A DNA stretch of 64,000 nucleotides from Echria macrotheca (Eukaryota; Ascomycota; Sordariomycetes; Sordariales; Schizotheciaceae). Positions 44,237 through 56,294 of this stretch are shown one piece after another. The stretch is from contig MU839846.1 of NCBI GenBank assembly GCA_030411725.1, positions 310,001-374,000 on the forward strand. The letters are read 5' to 3'. The notes below the pieces were generated by a model that did no database searches, was not told the DNA's origin, and was given only the letters and a program-made list of their open reading frames with translations. The position numbers were made by a program, and so were the translations under genes. Every line of letters begins with the position of its first letter. Positions within the stretch are counted from its first letter, which is position 1.

Positions 44237-47208
44237 AAGAGCTCTCTGATCCTGGTCCAGGACAGGGTGCGCCAGATAATCGCACATTCGAAATCGCTGC
44301 AAAGTCTGCCGCAGCCAATAAAGTGCCGCACCAAACGTTCCCCGTCGTCGTCTGCTCGGCGATTATCTCACCATCCAACCACGCCAACCAAGGCTAGATC
44401 TTCAAGGGCCATGATAGGAAACACACAACTGCTCTAGCTTGTATCCGAAATAGGCCCCTAATCGGGCCTCACGTGGGTTGGAGGATGGACAACGTGGAGG
44501 GTCGTGGTGCAATCGTCCCGGACAAAAACAAAATGCTCTTTCAGCTGTGCCGACGATGCACGACTGGTCCTGTCCCGGCATGCTCGTCATGGTTCCCCGC
44601 CCGGGCTCTCGGCCTGTTGTAGGGAGACACATCCGAGGGATCCATGGAAGAAAGCAGGCCGAGTTTTTTTGCAACACACTCAGCACACTCCCTCCGTTCT
44701 CATCACATCGCCATCGTGTGTTCCGCCGGAGCGGGGCCGGTCGGGATGGGATGTGGTGCGATACGGCGACGGTGGTTGGCTTTTCCGGCCTGTGTGGAGC
44801 AGCAGCCTGGATCCAAGGTCTCGACGGCTCGCGACCCAAGTGGAGAAGACCTTTTTTTCTGCCAAGGCCTTTGTCGTGGCCGCGCTTGAGAGGCGCCGTC
44901 GTCAAGCTGCCAGCGCGGGCACCGGGAAGCGGGAGACTGCGTCGAGCTAGCTTCTAGAGCCTCCTCGTGTATGGAGAGCCAGAATCTTGTGCCCTCCCTG
45001 GTGTATGTGTTGTCCTACACAGTCCCCACGGCTCTGCCGCCTGCGAGTATGGCTCTGCCATTCCCGTCCCAACCTTGCAGCCCGCCGGCGTCCTTGTTCC
45101 CGGAACGGAATCTATTGACAAGCACCTTTTGGTCGCCGGCCCTCTTCCGCCGCGCCGCCGGGAGTCAGCCATGCTCGATGGAGCAGAGAGCAGCCGCCAC
45201 GGCTTTGCAATGCGATGCGTCGTGTCCGACGTTGCTTGTGTCGGCACTAGAAGAGCGGCAAGCTGCATGGAAAGCCCAGTTCCCGGAAAGCTGCTCTCTG
45301 CGTATATTACCTAGCAGAGGGCGTCCCCCAATGACCCAATGAGGGCGGATCGCACGACGTGCAGCAGCAGGAGCAGCAGCAGCAGCAATATGTTATGTGT
45401 GCGAGATCTGGGCGATCGAGTTCTAGGTATCTAGGGCCTCGCCCTTACACAAAAGCTGCTGCTCACACTGTACGGAATACTCTAGGAACAGCCCATGGTT
45501 TGCGCAGATTGGCTCGGAGGGGAAAAAAAGACCAACCACCCAAAAAAACATGGAGAAGAGGCGTTTGGTTTGGCAGGCAGTGGCTGCTAGCAGCACATCA
45601 TTGCCCCCCCATCCTTGTTTCCCCCATCAAAATCTCGAAGACGACGGGACGGCAAGGAGGGCACACACACAACTCTTGGCCCCGCGAAAGAAAAGGCCCT
45701 GCTGCTGCTGCTGCGAGATGGGCCAATCCACTGGAGATCCCGCACACACCTGCCCCTCCTGGCGGCGGCACACCATGGTCGGTCCACGGGGCGGGGAGGG
45801 GGAAGGGGGGCGAAGAGGTGGGAACGACGGGCGCGGCGCCGCAGCGCACCCAACCCAGCAGCGCCAGCGAGACACAACCGGACGCAAGTATGATTCGCAT
45901 ATGCTGGCTGCTGCCCATTCCTGTCCTGTCCTGTCATTGTTCTTTCTTTTCGTTTTTGTTGGTTGGTGGTGGTGGTGCTTCCCTCTGTCAAACAAGCTTC
46001 ACACTTTATCAGTCAACCTTGCTTCTGGCTTCTGCTGCTGTCCCGCTTCTGCATTTTCGCTCGCGTTTTTGCCGAGCCCCGGGAGCTGGCCCGGTTTTAT
46101 TTGTTGTTCACTTTTTATTTTCTTTGGATACATACCTATCATCGTTGCATTTTTTTTTCGCCGTGGATGATTTTTTGGAGGGGTTGTTGTACGGTTTATG
46201 ACGAAGACTGTTGAGGGATAAGAGGAGAGGAGAGAGGAAAGAGGAGAGAGGAGAAACCGGCAACAGGGCACGGGAATTCACTCTCCCCCTCTCTCTTGTC
46301 TTTTTTGTTGCCACGCTGTTTCTACATCTCCTCTAGACCTTTCTTTGGCTGGCTTATCCGGATCGGATACGGATTACTTGCCAGATAGTTATCGTACCAC
46401 AGTAGTTGACGATCTGACACTGACATCGACCGGTCATCCAACCAGCCAGCCTCTCACTCTCTCCCTCTTCATTGATGTAAAAAGTACAGAAGCGGAATTT
46501 ACCTCTATCTGGCCGTGATAGCGGCCACCATACCCCCCTGTCCCTCGCTCGCCGAGTTGAGTTGAATGAATGAATCCATGAACACTTGGACCTCTCTCTG
46601 CGCCCTGCCCTGCCCTGCCCTGCCCTGCCCTTCCCTTCCCTCCCCGCCACCCTCCTTCGACTAGCCTCATGCGATGCTGGAGCGGGACGGGTGGGTGGGG
46701 GGCAGGTAGGCATGACAAGCGAGCATTGACAAGCATGGGCATTAACTATTTTTTTGGCGTTTTTTGTCTTCACTTGGAAACGTTCGCTTCTTTCCCGGGA
46801 CTGAGGGTTGTTCAACTAGGTAGGTGTATGTTGGGTGTTGTGAATATGTGTATGTGTGTGTGAATGCAAGCAAGTCATCAAGCAAGTAAGCAAGATGGAT
46901 CAATCGATTGAGATGGATGTGCCTTTTCAGCATGCACAAGAGACATGTGTCAGTGGGCAGGGGGCTGGACTGGTGGAGGCCGGGAGGTGGAGGGGGGGAT
47001 ATCAAATCTGGTTTCTCTTTCCCAATGTGAAGACGACGACCACGACCACGACCACGACGATGACTTGGAATGGCAGTGAGCCGTGGCAGTGAGCATTTCA
47101 TCCTCTGGTTTTGGTTACCTATTGATAACCCCGTCCCTGTCCCTGTCGGCCATCATCTTTTGATGTGGACAATCCCTGGCTGATAGTAATAATGAAAAGG
47201 TCGATAAT

Positions 47209-47232
47209 GGGGCTGGGGACTGGGGACTGGGG
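47209..47232 (+). other. G-quadruplex motif
   Basis: Four runs of GGGG separated by CT, ACT and ACT, followed by two further GGG runs. Confidence 0.6.
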
Positions 47233-50200
47233 ATGGGAATGGGAAAGGAGGGGGCGCGGCGCGGCGGCGGCGGCGGTCGCGGCGACTAGTTAGAGGAAAG
47301 GCCCGGGCGGGTGCCGGGTTTAAGTCTAGAGTAGGTAGTTGGGCTTTTTGACGGGCTGCAAGGCTCTGTCAGGTCTGCTCTGGATTGTGACATTGCTGGC
47401 ACGCTGCTGCTGCTGCTGCTGCGAGGTTTTAACGTTAGTTGCATGGCTTTAACAGGCTGTCTCCCGTCGATCATAAAAGTCTATTCTATTGTTGAGAGAG
47501 GACAAGGTTTGCCCCCGCGCTATCTATGCTGCCTTATGCTTGATGAAAAGTTTTGGGGTTGGGGTTGGGGTTGATGAACATGCACACATGGACTCAGGAC
47601 CTGGACCGGATCGGCACGCAACGCATGCACGCCAACGCCACGGCGGCAACAGCCCGTCTTTCTCTCTCTCTTTTTTTTCTTTTATGCGGTTTAAACTGGG
47701 CTAGGTAGGGTAACGTAGCTCGAACTGGAACTAGACTAGGTAGTAGTTTACATGCAGTACACAGTTAGGTAAGGAATAGTTAGGCCCAAGAGGGGGAGTA
47801 TTGTATTGATTGATGGAAGTAGGAAGGGGGTACGTGCGTTTTTTCCCCTCCTTTCTCGGCGCAATTCCTACTCTATTCTACTTCTACTTAGGGGATAGAC
47901 ACCGGGACGGGGACGGCGTGGGACGCGGGGACGGACGGGAGCGGATCTCGCATTATATCGATTGCCTACCTAGACCTAACTAAACAGTATCGAGACGCGA
48001 TGATGACCCTGCTGGGGGGAGAATTATCTTTGGCAACGGGGAGGTAACCCTTTTGCGATGACAGAGAGACGGGAGAGGGCACGGAAGAGGGGTCATTGCT
48101 TGGGCTGTTTACAGTTAGGTGTCGATAACTAGCGTAGCGGGACCTCAGACCTCGGGACGTACCAAGAAGGGTTTTTGAGAGATCGGGTTTGGTTTCCCAA
48201 GTTGGCTTGCTCTCGGGATGGGGGATGGGGGGATGGAGGGACGGAGGGTTGTTTCATTGTTTCATCCTTCTTTGCTAACGACTTCGGTTGGGGGAGGTGT
48301 GGTTTACTCTACACTAGACGATGGAGGGGAGGGGAGGGGGGGCGGGAGGGAGAACAGAAGAGGGGGTTTGTCTGCTTGGGCCTTGCTTGGTGTCGTTTAA
48401 TCTTGGCATTGGACATAAACCCCTCGCCCCATCTTTGATATGGCATTGTTTCTTTCCCCGCTATCGTCGAACTACCCCTACACGTTCTATCTCATGCCCT
48501 ATCTATCTAGGTATCTTTCTCGTCGAGCTCGCTTTGTCGGGGGCGGGGATGACCAAGCGAACAGAGAGAGAAAAGGAAGATAGGGGTCTTGGAGATAGAT
48601 GATGGATTGTGGTGGCTGGTGGTGTACACCCTTTGTCTTGGGGACGTATTGGGGGCCGTTCAGGCCCTTAAGGGAGAGACAGTGTGTCTGCCTGGGTGCC
48701 GAGTGGGTGCTGAGTGGGTGTGGATGTGTTGTCAGTTTGTTCTTCCCGGGTCCATTGATCCGAGTGTGTGTGAGAAAGTCAGATATGGGCTTGTGGCGAT
48801 TGCAGTGTGTGTCCGTACTCCCTCTCTCCTCAGCAGCCGAGAGGTTGACTTGGGTACTACTACTATATCATCGAGATTGGTGGTTTTCCTTGGATCGGGA
48901 AAAGAGAAGAGAGAAAGCTCCACAGACTTAATATCCTGCTTGTTCACCGGTCGTCGGTCCTGCAAGATCGAGATGGAAACCCGGAATGTCCCCGGTTCCC
49001 CGTTTTCCACATTCCCCGCTGTTATTACCTGCCCTGCGTGCCCGTGTGGCGGATATCTCTTCGCTCGACCCGGAGAGGTGAGAGTTTGTTCATGACTGAC
49101 AACAGTACAAAGATGCAAGACCAAAGCAATATCTACACCCACAAAATCTACATGAATATACAAAAAAGTAATGCCAACCCAATGTCTTACTCTACGCAGC
49201 ACGGCAGTTCGGTATAGGTAGAAGTCGAAGTTGAGTTCTGGTGGATCCCGGGTATGTCATGTAAGCTACGACGGATACCTGGCAGCTGCAGTGCATTACA
49301 GTGCAGTTTGCAGTCTGCAGAGTGCATGTCTGCAGCACCCGCCCTGGGCATTTTAGTGCCCGAAGCGCCCGCTGTGCAGTTTGCAGCTACCCTTGGACGG
49401 GTAAAAAGAAGTGGGCAAAAGTCAGGTAGGGAGGGAGGGAGGGAGGAGCGGGGATTTGCATGAACACCCTCCTTCTTTGCGCCCCCTTTTTTTTCTTTCT
49501 TTCCTGGTTTTCTTTGGGGTGTGTGTTTTATCTTGCTCTTATATCCTTGATATTTTTCCACGTCTCAGTTCGCATCTCCATCCGGACGAGACGGAGAGAC
49601 AGAAAAAAAGGGGTACGTAGGGCTCGTGGTTGTGGTTGGGTGGTTGTGTTGTGGTGATTTGCCCCTATTCGGCCTCCCCTGATAACTATCTACTCCCTGA
49701 TATGCCTGTAGAACACGACAATAACAAATCATCTAGCTGTCTCCCTAGGTACTACTACTCAGCCGGATATCTCATCCACGTTTTGTCTCTCCCAGATTCA
49801 CTGGATCCCACGTGTCATAACATGCACTCCTCTATCATCGTCAAATGTAGCCCAGCCAAAAGCCGTTGCATGAACCATCCATCAGCCGGGTATTTACATC
49901 AGTGATCCGGTTCGGTGTTCGGGCTGGCGGTTCGCGCCTATAATGATTTGATCTCGTTAAAAAACGGCCGACGCAAAGGCGGGAAGATAAGGTAGAGACG
50001 CAGGCAAGCAAGCAGGCAAGCTGTGAAATGTCCCGGGACGGGCGAGTGATGGATGATGCACGGTAAATCTTCTGCGGGTTTATCTGCTGGGCATACGGGA
50101 GCAGCTAAGGTGAGGGATGATGGTTTGCATGGAAGATCTGCGGATACCCAGGCTGCATGATGTGTGTATGTAGAGGAGTTCTGGTTCGGGTTTGGCATTC

Positions 50201-50584
50201 TACATGTATGTCCCGAGTGTGAAGGTTTTGACACCTCGAGCCGTGGAATCGAGATTACAACGGTTTATTCCCCTTCTCTCTTTGGATATTTGTAAAGTCT
50301 GGGCTGTTCTCATCGGTTACGGTCTCAGCAGGAAAGAGAACTGACAAAAAACCGTGATCTGCGGCGAGCCGTGAAAGCCAGAAGGGGGGCCAAGAGCAAC
50401 TATCCAGAGCACAGGGCCTTCGTATTTGGAAGGATGACAAAAACGAGTCCCTGAACTTGTCCCCCAGCTTCTCCCGTAGCCGCCCACGCACTTACAACAT
50501 ATTAGAAACCCACAACGAGTGTGCTCGCCCAGGGATCAAACGAGCAAGAAACCAGCTGAACCGAACCCAATCTATCGCCAGGCA

Positions 50585-50605
50585 GATAGATAGATAGATA
50601 GATAG
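50585..50605. repeat. (GATA)n microsatellite
   Basis: Five tandem GATA units. Confidence 0.9.
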
Positions 50606-51353
50606 ATGGTTGGAGGAAGCCGGTGGGGGGAAGAGGGTGGGCTCTATCAACTTTGGGGGACGAAGGGAAGCGTAGCCGCGCCTGCCTGCGCCTCTCTCGC
50701 CTCGACCGAGGAAGAAGGGGGGCGGGGCGGCGCGGTTAGCAGATATATAGATGACGGATTGTTAAAAGGGGTGTGGGCAATCATTTGCGAGGTGGGATTT
50801 CGGCAGTTGGGGTCTTGTTTGCTGCCGGGCGCGGGTCTTTTTCTCCCTCAGTCAGAATGGCTTTTATCATCGTTACCTCTGAGGATGAAAAGAGCTGTGG
50901 ATATGTGTGTTCAATATGTCTCCTATCTCTCCTTAGACAGGCTGAATATTTTGGTGCGACAGTGATTTGAGTTCATTGTCAAAAGGCTGTAAAGAGCACC
51001 AGATGAGACAAAAGAAAGAAAGAAAAAATTGATAAAATAGGATAAAACAAATGCTGCTGGTCTCAGCGTTGAAGAACTCACGGGATTCAGGCAGAATGGC
51101 CCCTCACATGACTGCGCGCCTGGGAGCACATTTTGTCGTCGCAGCGGGACGCGTGAGTCGTGTTTTCCATCCCGTCGTCCAGACGGTTACGGTGGACCCA
51201 AATCGGCCACGTCGGTCGCTCTTTCATTTTCTGAATCAAATTTCATTCATTGCTTTGTTCCACTGGGCGCAAAAACATGGTCGCCAATTCATAACTCTAC
51301 CTTCCCCTTTTTATTTTGAGGTTTTTTTTTCTTTAACCCCACAACAGCCAAAA

Positions 51354-52371
51354 ATGCCATTCGACCCGTGGAACTCATCATCAACAGGCCACCAGGTATC
51401 CGAATCCCGCGGGCCCCAAGGCTGGCGCGAATCCCGCACGGCAAAGCTCCAATCCCAATTCCGGGCCGGACTGTCGGGCGGACCGCGGATCGCGGACACA
51501 GCAGGCCGCGGCGCCGCCGACTTTGACGAGAAGCACAATGTCCTCATCCCGAAAGAGGTGCGCGCGCGCGCCGTTAACAGCGTGGCCGACATGCTGCGGA
51601 AGCCGGGGACCATGACCATGAGTGTCAAAAAAGAAGACGAAAAAAACAACTTGACGGAAGAGGAAAAACTGGCACTCCTAGCCCGCCGGCGGGAAGAAAA
51701 TGAGGAGAAGGCCAGCAACAATCTGAGACGAAAGGGGATCTTCGAGGGCATGGTGGTCTACGTCAACGGCTCGACGCACCCGCTCGTGTCGGACCACCGG
51801 CTCAAGCGGATCCTGGCCGAGAACGGGGCGCAGACGGCGCTCCACCTCGGCCGGAGGAAGGTCACGCACGTCATCCTCGGGCGGCCGACCGGCGGCGGGC
51901 GGGGGGTGGGTGGTGGTGGTGGTGGTGCCAGGGGTGGTTTGGCCGGGGGGAAACTCGAGAGGGAAATCCGACGGGTAGGGGGGTGTGGGGTGAAATATGT
52001 CGGTGTAGAGTGGTATGTGTTTTTTTCTTCTGTTGTTCTGTGTTTCCTCTGGGAGTCTGGGAGAGGGAGTAGGAATAATCTGACCCACACACGAAAACGG
52101 ATACTGTGTGCGTGTGTGTTGTGTGTGTGTGTGTGTGCTTGTTGTGTGTTGCTTGTGTTGCTGACACGGGTGGTGGTGGCTGGGGAGCAGGATCCTGGAG
52201 AGCGTCAAGGCGGGAAAGCGGCTGCCCGAGGCCAGGTTCGCCAACCTCAAGGTGGCGGCTCGGGGACAGCAGTCCGTCCTAGGCGCCTTCGAGAAGACCG
52301 ACAAGGCGGATGTGGCGCCAGACGGGAGCGCGCAGGCTGGTGGTCATGGTGTTTCGTCAGTGACGAGGTGA
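51354..52371 (+). CDS. single-BRCT-domain protein with PIP-box-like tail
   Basis: Exons 51354-52012 and 52191-52371 with a 178-nt intron (donor GTATGT, GT-rich interior, acceptor GGAGCAG), phase 2, giving 279 residues. The first 100 residues are polar and helical (FDPWNSSSTGHQVSESRGPQ, then EEEKLALLARRREENEEK). A BRCT domain follows (about 130-240): GIFEGMVVYVNGSTHPLVSD, ALHLGRRKVTHVILGRP, then across the splice VKYVGVEWILESVKAGKRLP, holding the conserved Trp. A Gly-rich loop of about 20 residues is inserted between the third strand and the second half. The opening VYVNGSTHPLVSDHRLKRIL resembles the Rev1 BRCT. Near the C-terminus QQSVLGAFEK is a PCNA-binding-like motif. Probably a DNA-damage or replication adaptor; function inferred. 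The ATG at 51354 is in CAAAAATGCC context. Confidence 0.8.
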
Positions 52372-53303
52372 ACACGAGCAGAGAGAAAAAAAAACGGGGA
52401 ATTACGGGGAGATTACTACTACGCATACTGGTACAGTTTGTTCTGTGTACCGTGCGAGAGCTTTTTTTCCTGGTCTCTGTTTGTTTGCTATCGCACGATT
52501 TAGATTGCCCTGCATCGCATGGTGTGCGCTGCTTGGGAGGGGGTGGCCATCGGGGACACATGTCGGTATCACGACATGGGCGTCCGGTGTGGAATGAGTG
52601 GCTCTCTTCCACCCGCCGCCGCCACCACCCGCCCGCGTCCGGTCCGAGTCGGTTGTTGCATATTGCTTTTGCAATATCGAACTAGTTAATCCCTGGGTAA
52701 CTCTGTGGAGGCATGGAAGCGTGTCACCGCCGGGTTCTCTGCCTGGGCCGGGGAGAGCGGGGATGTATTTTGATGGTTGGGCACACGACGACACGACGAT
52801 GGGATGTTGATGACACACAACGGCGCTAGCATGGGAGGGGCGGTTATGAATGAAAATGAATCGGTTTTTGTTTATGTTTTATATACTTGATACCATGGCG
52901 TGGCATGCTGTGATCATACAGCGTCGTGTTCAAGTGGCGGAATCTTCTGGATCTAGATATTCTGCCCGTCCGATGTATTTTATTTTCCCTGTGGTGACTC
53001 GATGTATTATCTTTCCCTGTGGTGACTCCCGTTCGAGCCTCTCCCCCATCCCTTCCTCGTGATGCCACATGTTCTACACCATACACGACCTTGAGATGCC
53101 TTACCTTATTACTACTCCACACCACACAACAAAAACAACACACAACACACACGGACGACACAACCATCGTACCGGAAACGGGATTCTATACGTGTACTGT
53201 GTATGTGTAATCCCAACGTTTAATATAAACCCGACGTTCTGGTTCGAGGTGGCGGGCTGAAGGGGAAGAAGTCACAAACAACCGTCCGACGGATATCTGC
53301 GTT

Positions 53304-53304
<1 letters not shown>

Positions 53305-53340
<36 letters not shown>
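53305..53340. repeat. (GT)n microsatellite
   Basis: About 18 uninterrupted GT units. Confidence 0.95.
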
Positions 53341-53341
<1 letters not shown>

Positions 53342-53430
53342 CCGCCTCCCCGTTGTAGTAGTAGAAAGATCGTGAATGATTCATTCACATGGTACATAAC
53401 ATACATACATACGTACACACACATACACCC

Positions 53431-53453
53431 CGGTCGGTCGGTCGGTCGGTCGA
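53431..53453. repeat. (CGGT)n repeat
   Basis: Five tandem CGGT units followed by CGAC. Confidence 0.9.
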
Positions 53454-55915
53454 CTTGTTCGGTCTAGTTTTGGGGACTGGACTTGCCGCGTTATACGGCC
53501 CGGGATGGGATGGATGGTGATTCTACGTATCTACCTGGTGGCGAGTTGAACGAAGTGCTGGGGATACCCGATCGCCCTTTTTCTATTGATATTGTCTACA
53601 ATGGTATGGAGATGGGGTAAGGGGTAGGGGGTGTGTGCTGATAGAATACCTAGCTGGCAGGACGAACACTGGACTAATGTAGCTAGCTTAGCTTGGGGGA
53701 AGTTGCTGTGGTTTGATGGGGTGTACGTGTTGTTGTTTTGGTCTGGACGGTTCTGGGTTCATCGTTCAAGGTCGGGTGTTGGGTAACTTGACGTAATCCA
53801 CGTGTGGTTTGTCTTCTCACCGGCGGGCGGGATGAATTGTTTTGATTCCATATCTCGGCCCGGGATAGTGTACGTTATTTGACGCGCTATGTCTCGCATT
53901 GGGTCAGTGGATTCGTATTAGGAGGTATCTACGCTTGCGATATGACCTATTGCTGGCGTCTACATTGGGATGTGTTGAGTTGCAGCGTATGGAACGATAT
54001 GAACTGTCTGAGCCAGAGGGTTAAGATGCGTGAGCTAATGGATGACACAAGCTAGCATTATAAGGTAAAATATTATTTGTCTTCAGCCGGAAGGAATCGA
54101 AGGCTCCCACTCCCTCTGCGTTATAGTTATTGCAATGAGGCAGAATAAGGTAGTAGTGATAGCCTCGTTTCCTCGGTTCCAAAGATAGGATTCTTGGAGT
54201 GTACTACGTCTGCCTGGACGAGACCGAACCTACTGCCGGTGATCGATCTTCATTCATCATGCGAAACACACATTTCTTCGATGATAGTTCTCCAGATGCT
54301 CAAAAGACCCGCAACTCGGCCATGGGGAGTTACTAACCTCGTGACCATCTCTAGCCAAACTTTCCGCGTCCTGCAGTATGTTATTTCGAGGAAGAATAGC
54401 CCCGGGGAATATCAAGAGCCTGCCGATCTCCCTTGTGAAGAGAGCTCCCTCTCTGGACCCTGATACTTCACCCCATACACCACTCACCCTCTTCGATAAC
54501 GAAGAGAATATCCATAGAGTTCTGAAGATCTTGGCATTTATATTTATTGTCATGGCACAAGTCTCATGGCACAAGTCGAGCATCGATCCAGATAGAATAT
54601 AGACATATAAGTACACAGCCTACGGCATCTCCTCCCAGACCTGCCACCTCCCCTAACATATGTAAACAAACCCACTCACTAGGTTCTCTACGAAACCAAG
54701 TCAGAAAAATCATCGCCCCAACACCATCGCTTCATGCTTTGTTTCATCGCATATCATAGTCTTACACCAATTATCTGAATGACGGCAGAGATCCAAGTCA
54801 CAATGGCCATCATCTCCCACGGGACCAGCAGCATACATCGACAACGTCCCAACGACTATCACGGCCTCAACCGAACGCTTCAACCTTGGTCATACTTCCA
54901 AAACAACAGAAACCACCAACTCGATTGACTAAAGCACCCAACTAAGGTATACAGCTCACTAAGCACCTCGCCCTCCCACCAGACCGTAGCAAGAACCGCC
55001 AGCAGACATAGTAACAACATTTCGAAAATGCGTGGCCGAGCTGGGTTCAAGCCGAATCTCACCCAAATATGGAACAACCTTGCAATGGGGGCAAAGACGA
55101 ACCAGATTACTACGTCGACCTCGCGATGCAGCTTGGCGAACCTCCCAGCACCTACAACACGTATCGTGAGTTTTGAACGATGATACAGACTGAAGAGGGC
55201 CAACACAAGTAAACCATTTCGCTAAATGTTCCGGGCTCTCCCACCACGAAATACAAACTACCTACCTAGCCAAGCTTCAAGCTTCAAAACCTTTGTCAGT
55301 AAATTTCGAACATGTCCATATACCCCCGCCATCCCGATGCAGAACGCAGAACTATCCGGTCCGGCCATAACAAACAGACATAAACTCCCAGATGAAGCTG
55401 GTAAAGCTGGCCAAAACAATGCTATCCAAACAGACAGTGTGAAAAATAAACTCTCAGACGGGAATCTTGTTTGTGCGCGTCTATTGAAATAACAGCCGGC
55501 TCAAGTCATCCATATCTCCCTATCTATCCTGCTACATACACTGATTTGGGTGGGGTGGGGTGGCTCCGAATAGCCTCACCCGTTTGACCTGTTTGCCTGC
55601 AAGTAAACAAACAAATGTCTTCAGAAGTATTAACATCACCAGCAGCACTGCGACCACTACCCACCAGTCAAGTGTCTGAATCATCACAACAAGTACATCA
55701 GGTATTCAACAAACCCCAGAGACAAATATAAAAAGCAACCCTCAAACCAACAAGCTTCTCATCATATCCACCATAAATCATCATCATCATCATCATCAAC
55801 CAACCAAACAACCTCACCCAACCCAAGCAGCTGGACTCACAGGGGTAGTCAAAAAATTCCCAAAAAAGCTCACCACCCAACCTCGAGGGGGGTCCAGAAG
55901 GGATGGTTACGAAAA

Positions 55916-55931
55916 CCCCCCCCCCCCCCCC
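55916..55931. repeat. poly-C run
   Basis: Sixteen consecutive C residues followed by GCGAGAGAG. Confidence 0.9.
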
Positions 55932-56294
55932 GCGAGAGAGAATTTTTACTGCTCCGGAGTGGTTGACCTCCCCGCGGCGCAGAGGAACAACGCCCATCCA
56001 CCTGAGCCAACACCGCAAGGCGGCGCTGTCAGGTTTCTTCTGGGGCGGTGATGGATGATGCGTTGGATCGGATATATATACCTTAGTCTAGTCCTAGTCC
56101 GTCCGGACGTACCTGAGATATTGTACAATACCCAGTCCAGGCAAGCTAGGCAGCCTCTTCAAACAAACGAGAACATCTTCTAATGCATCATCATTCATAA
56201 CTATCTCGCATTCCCAATAGCAGCCGCAACCACCTTTTATCACACCGATGCTTTTGTTTATACCGTAACCAAAAAACCGCAACCCCCAAAAAAC

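Larger units (their letters stand above)
35698..45350. other. gene desert upstream of stuA, proximal part
   Basis: No gene supported over about 9.6 kb. Base composition is ordinary (not strongly AT-rich), so this is not a heavily RIP-mutated repeat block. Many frames of 100-300 codons exist on both strands, the longest at 42441-43355 (-), but none has a domain, low-bias composition or start context that supports coding. Contains a perfect 22-bp palindrome (38000-38021) and a 9-bp-stem hairpin (44214-44236). Likely stuA control sequence and leader, perhaps with non-coding transcripts. Confidence 0.5.
45351..51353. other. gene desert upstream of stuA, distal part, and BRCT gene promoter
   Basis: 6 kb with no supported gene. 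Rich in T/C and G runs typical of fungal leaders: GA-rich 46214-46255, (CCCTG)n 46603-46630, a four-run G-quadruplex motif 47209-47232, three TTGGGG units 47553-47572, and a GATA tetranucleotide repeat 50585-50605. The final few hundred bases are the BRCT gene promoter. Confidence 0.5.
52372..56294. other. convergent intergenic region rich in simple repeats
   Basis: 3.9 kb between the BRCT and pro2 stops. It holds a GT tract, CGGT repeats, a 16-C run and ATC repeats. The only frame worth noting is 54880-55206 (-), hydrophobic and rich in Leu/Trp, but it lacks an ATG and I do not support it as a gene. Confidence 0.55.

Noticed and set aside
45359..46201. 280-codon + frame starting with a Gln run
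   Set aside because: Mixed low-complexity sequence without domain; the second half looks like T-rich leader DNA translated into Phe/Leu.
54880..55206. 108-codon hydrophobic frame, possible small membrane protein
   Set aside because: No ATG at the start and no splice partner found; hydrophobicity alone is not enough.
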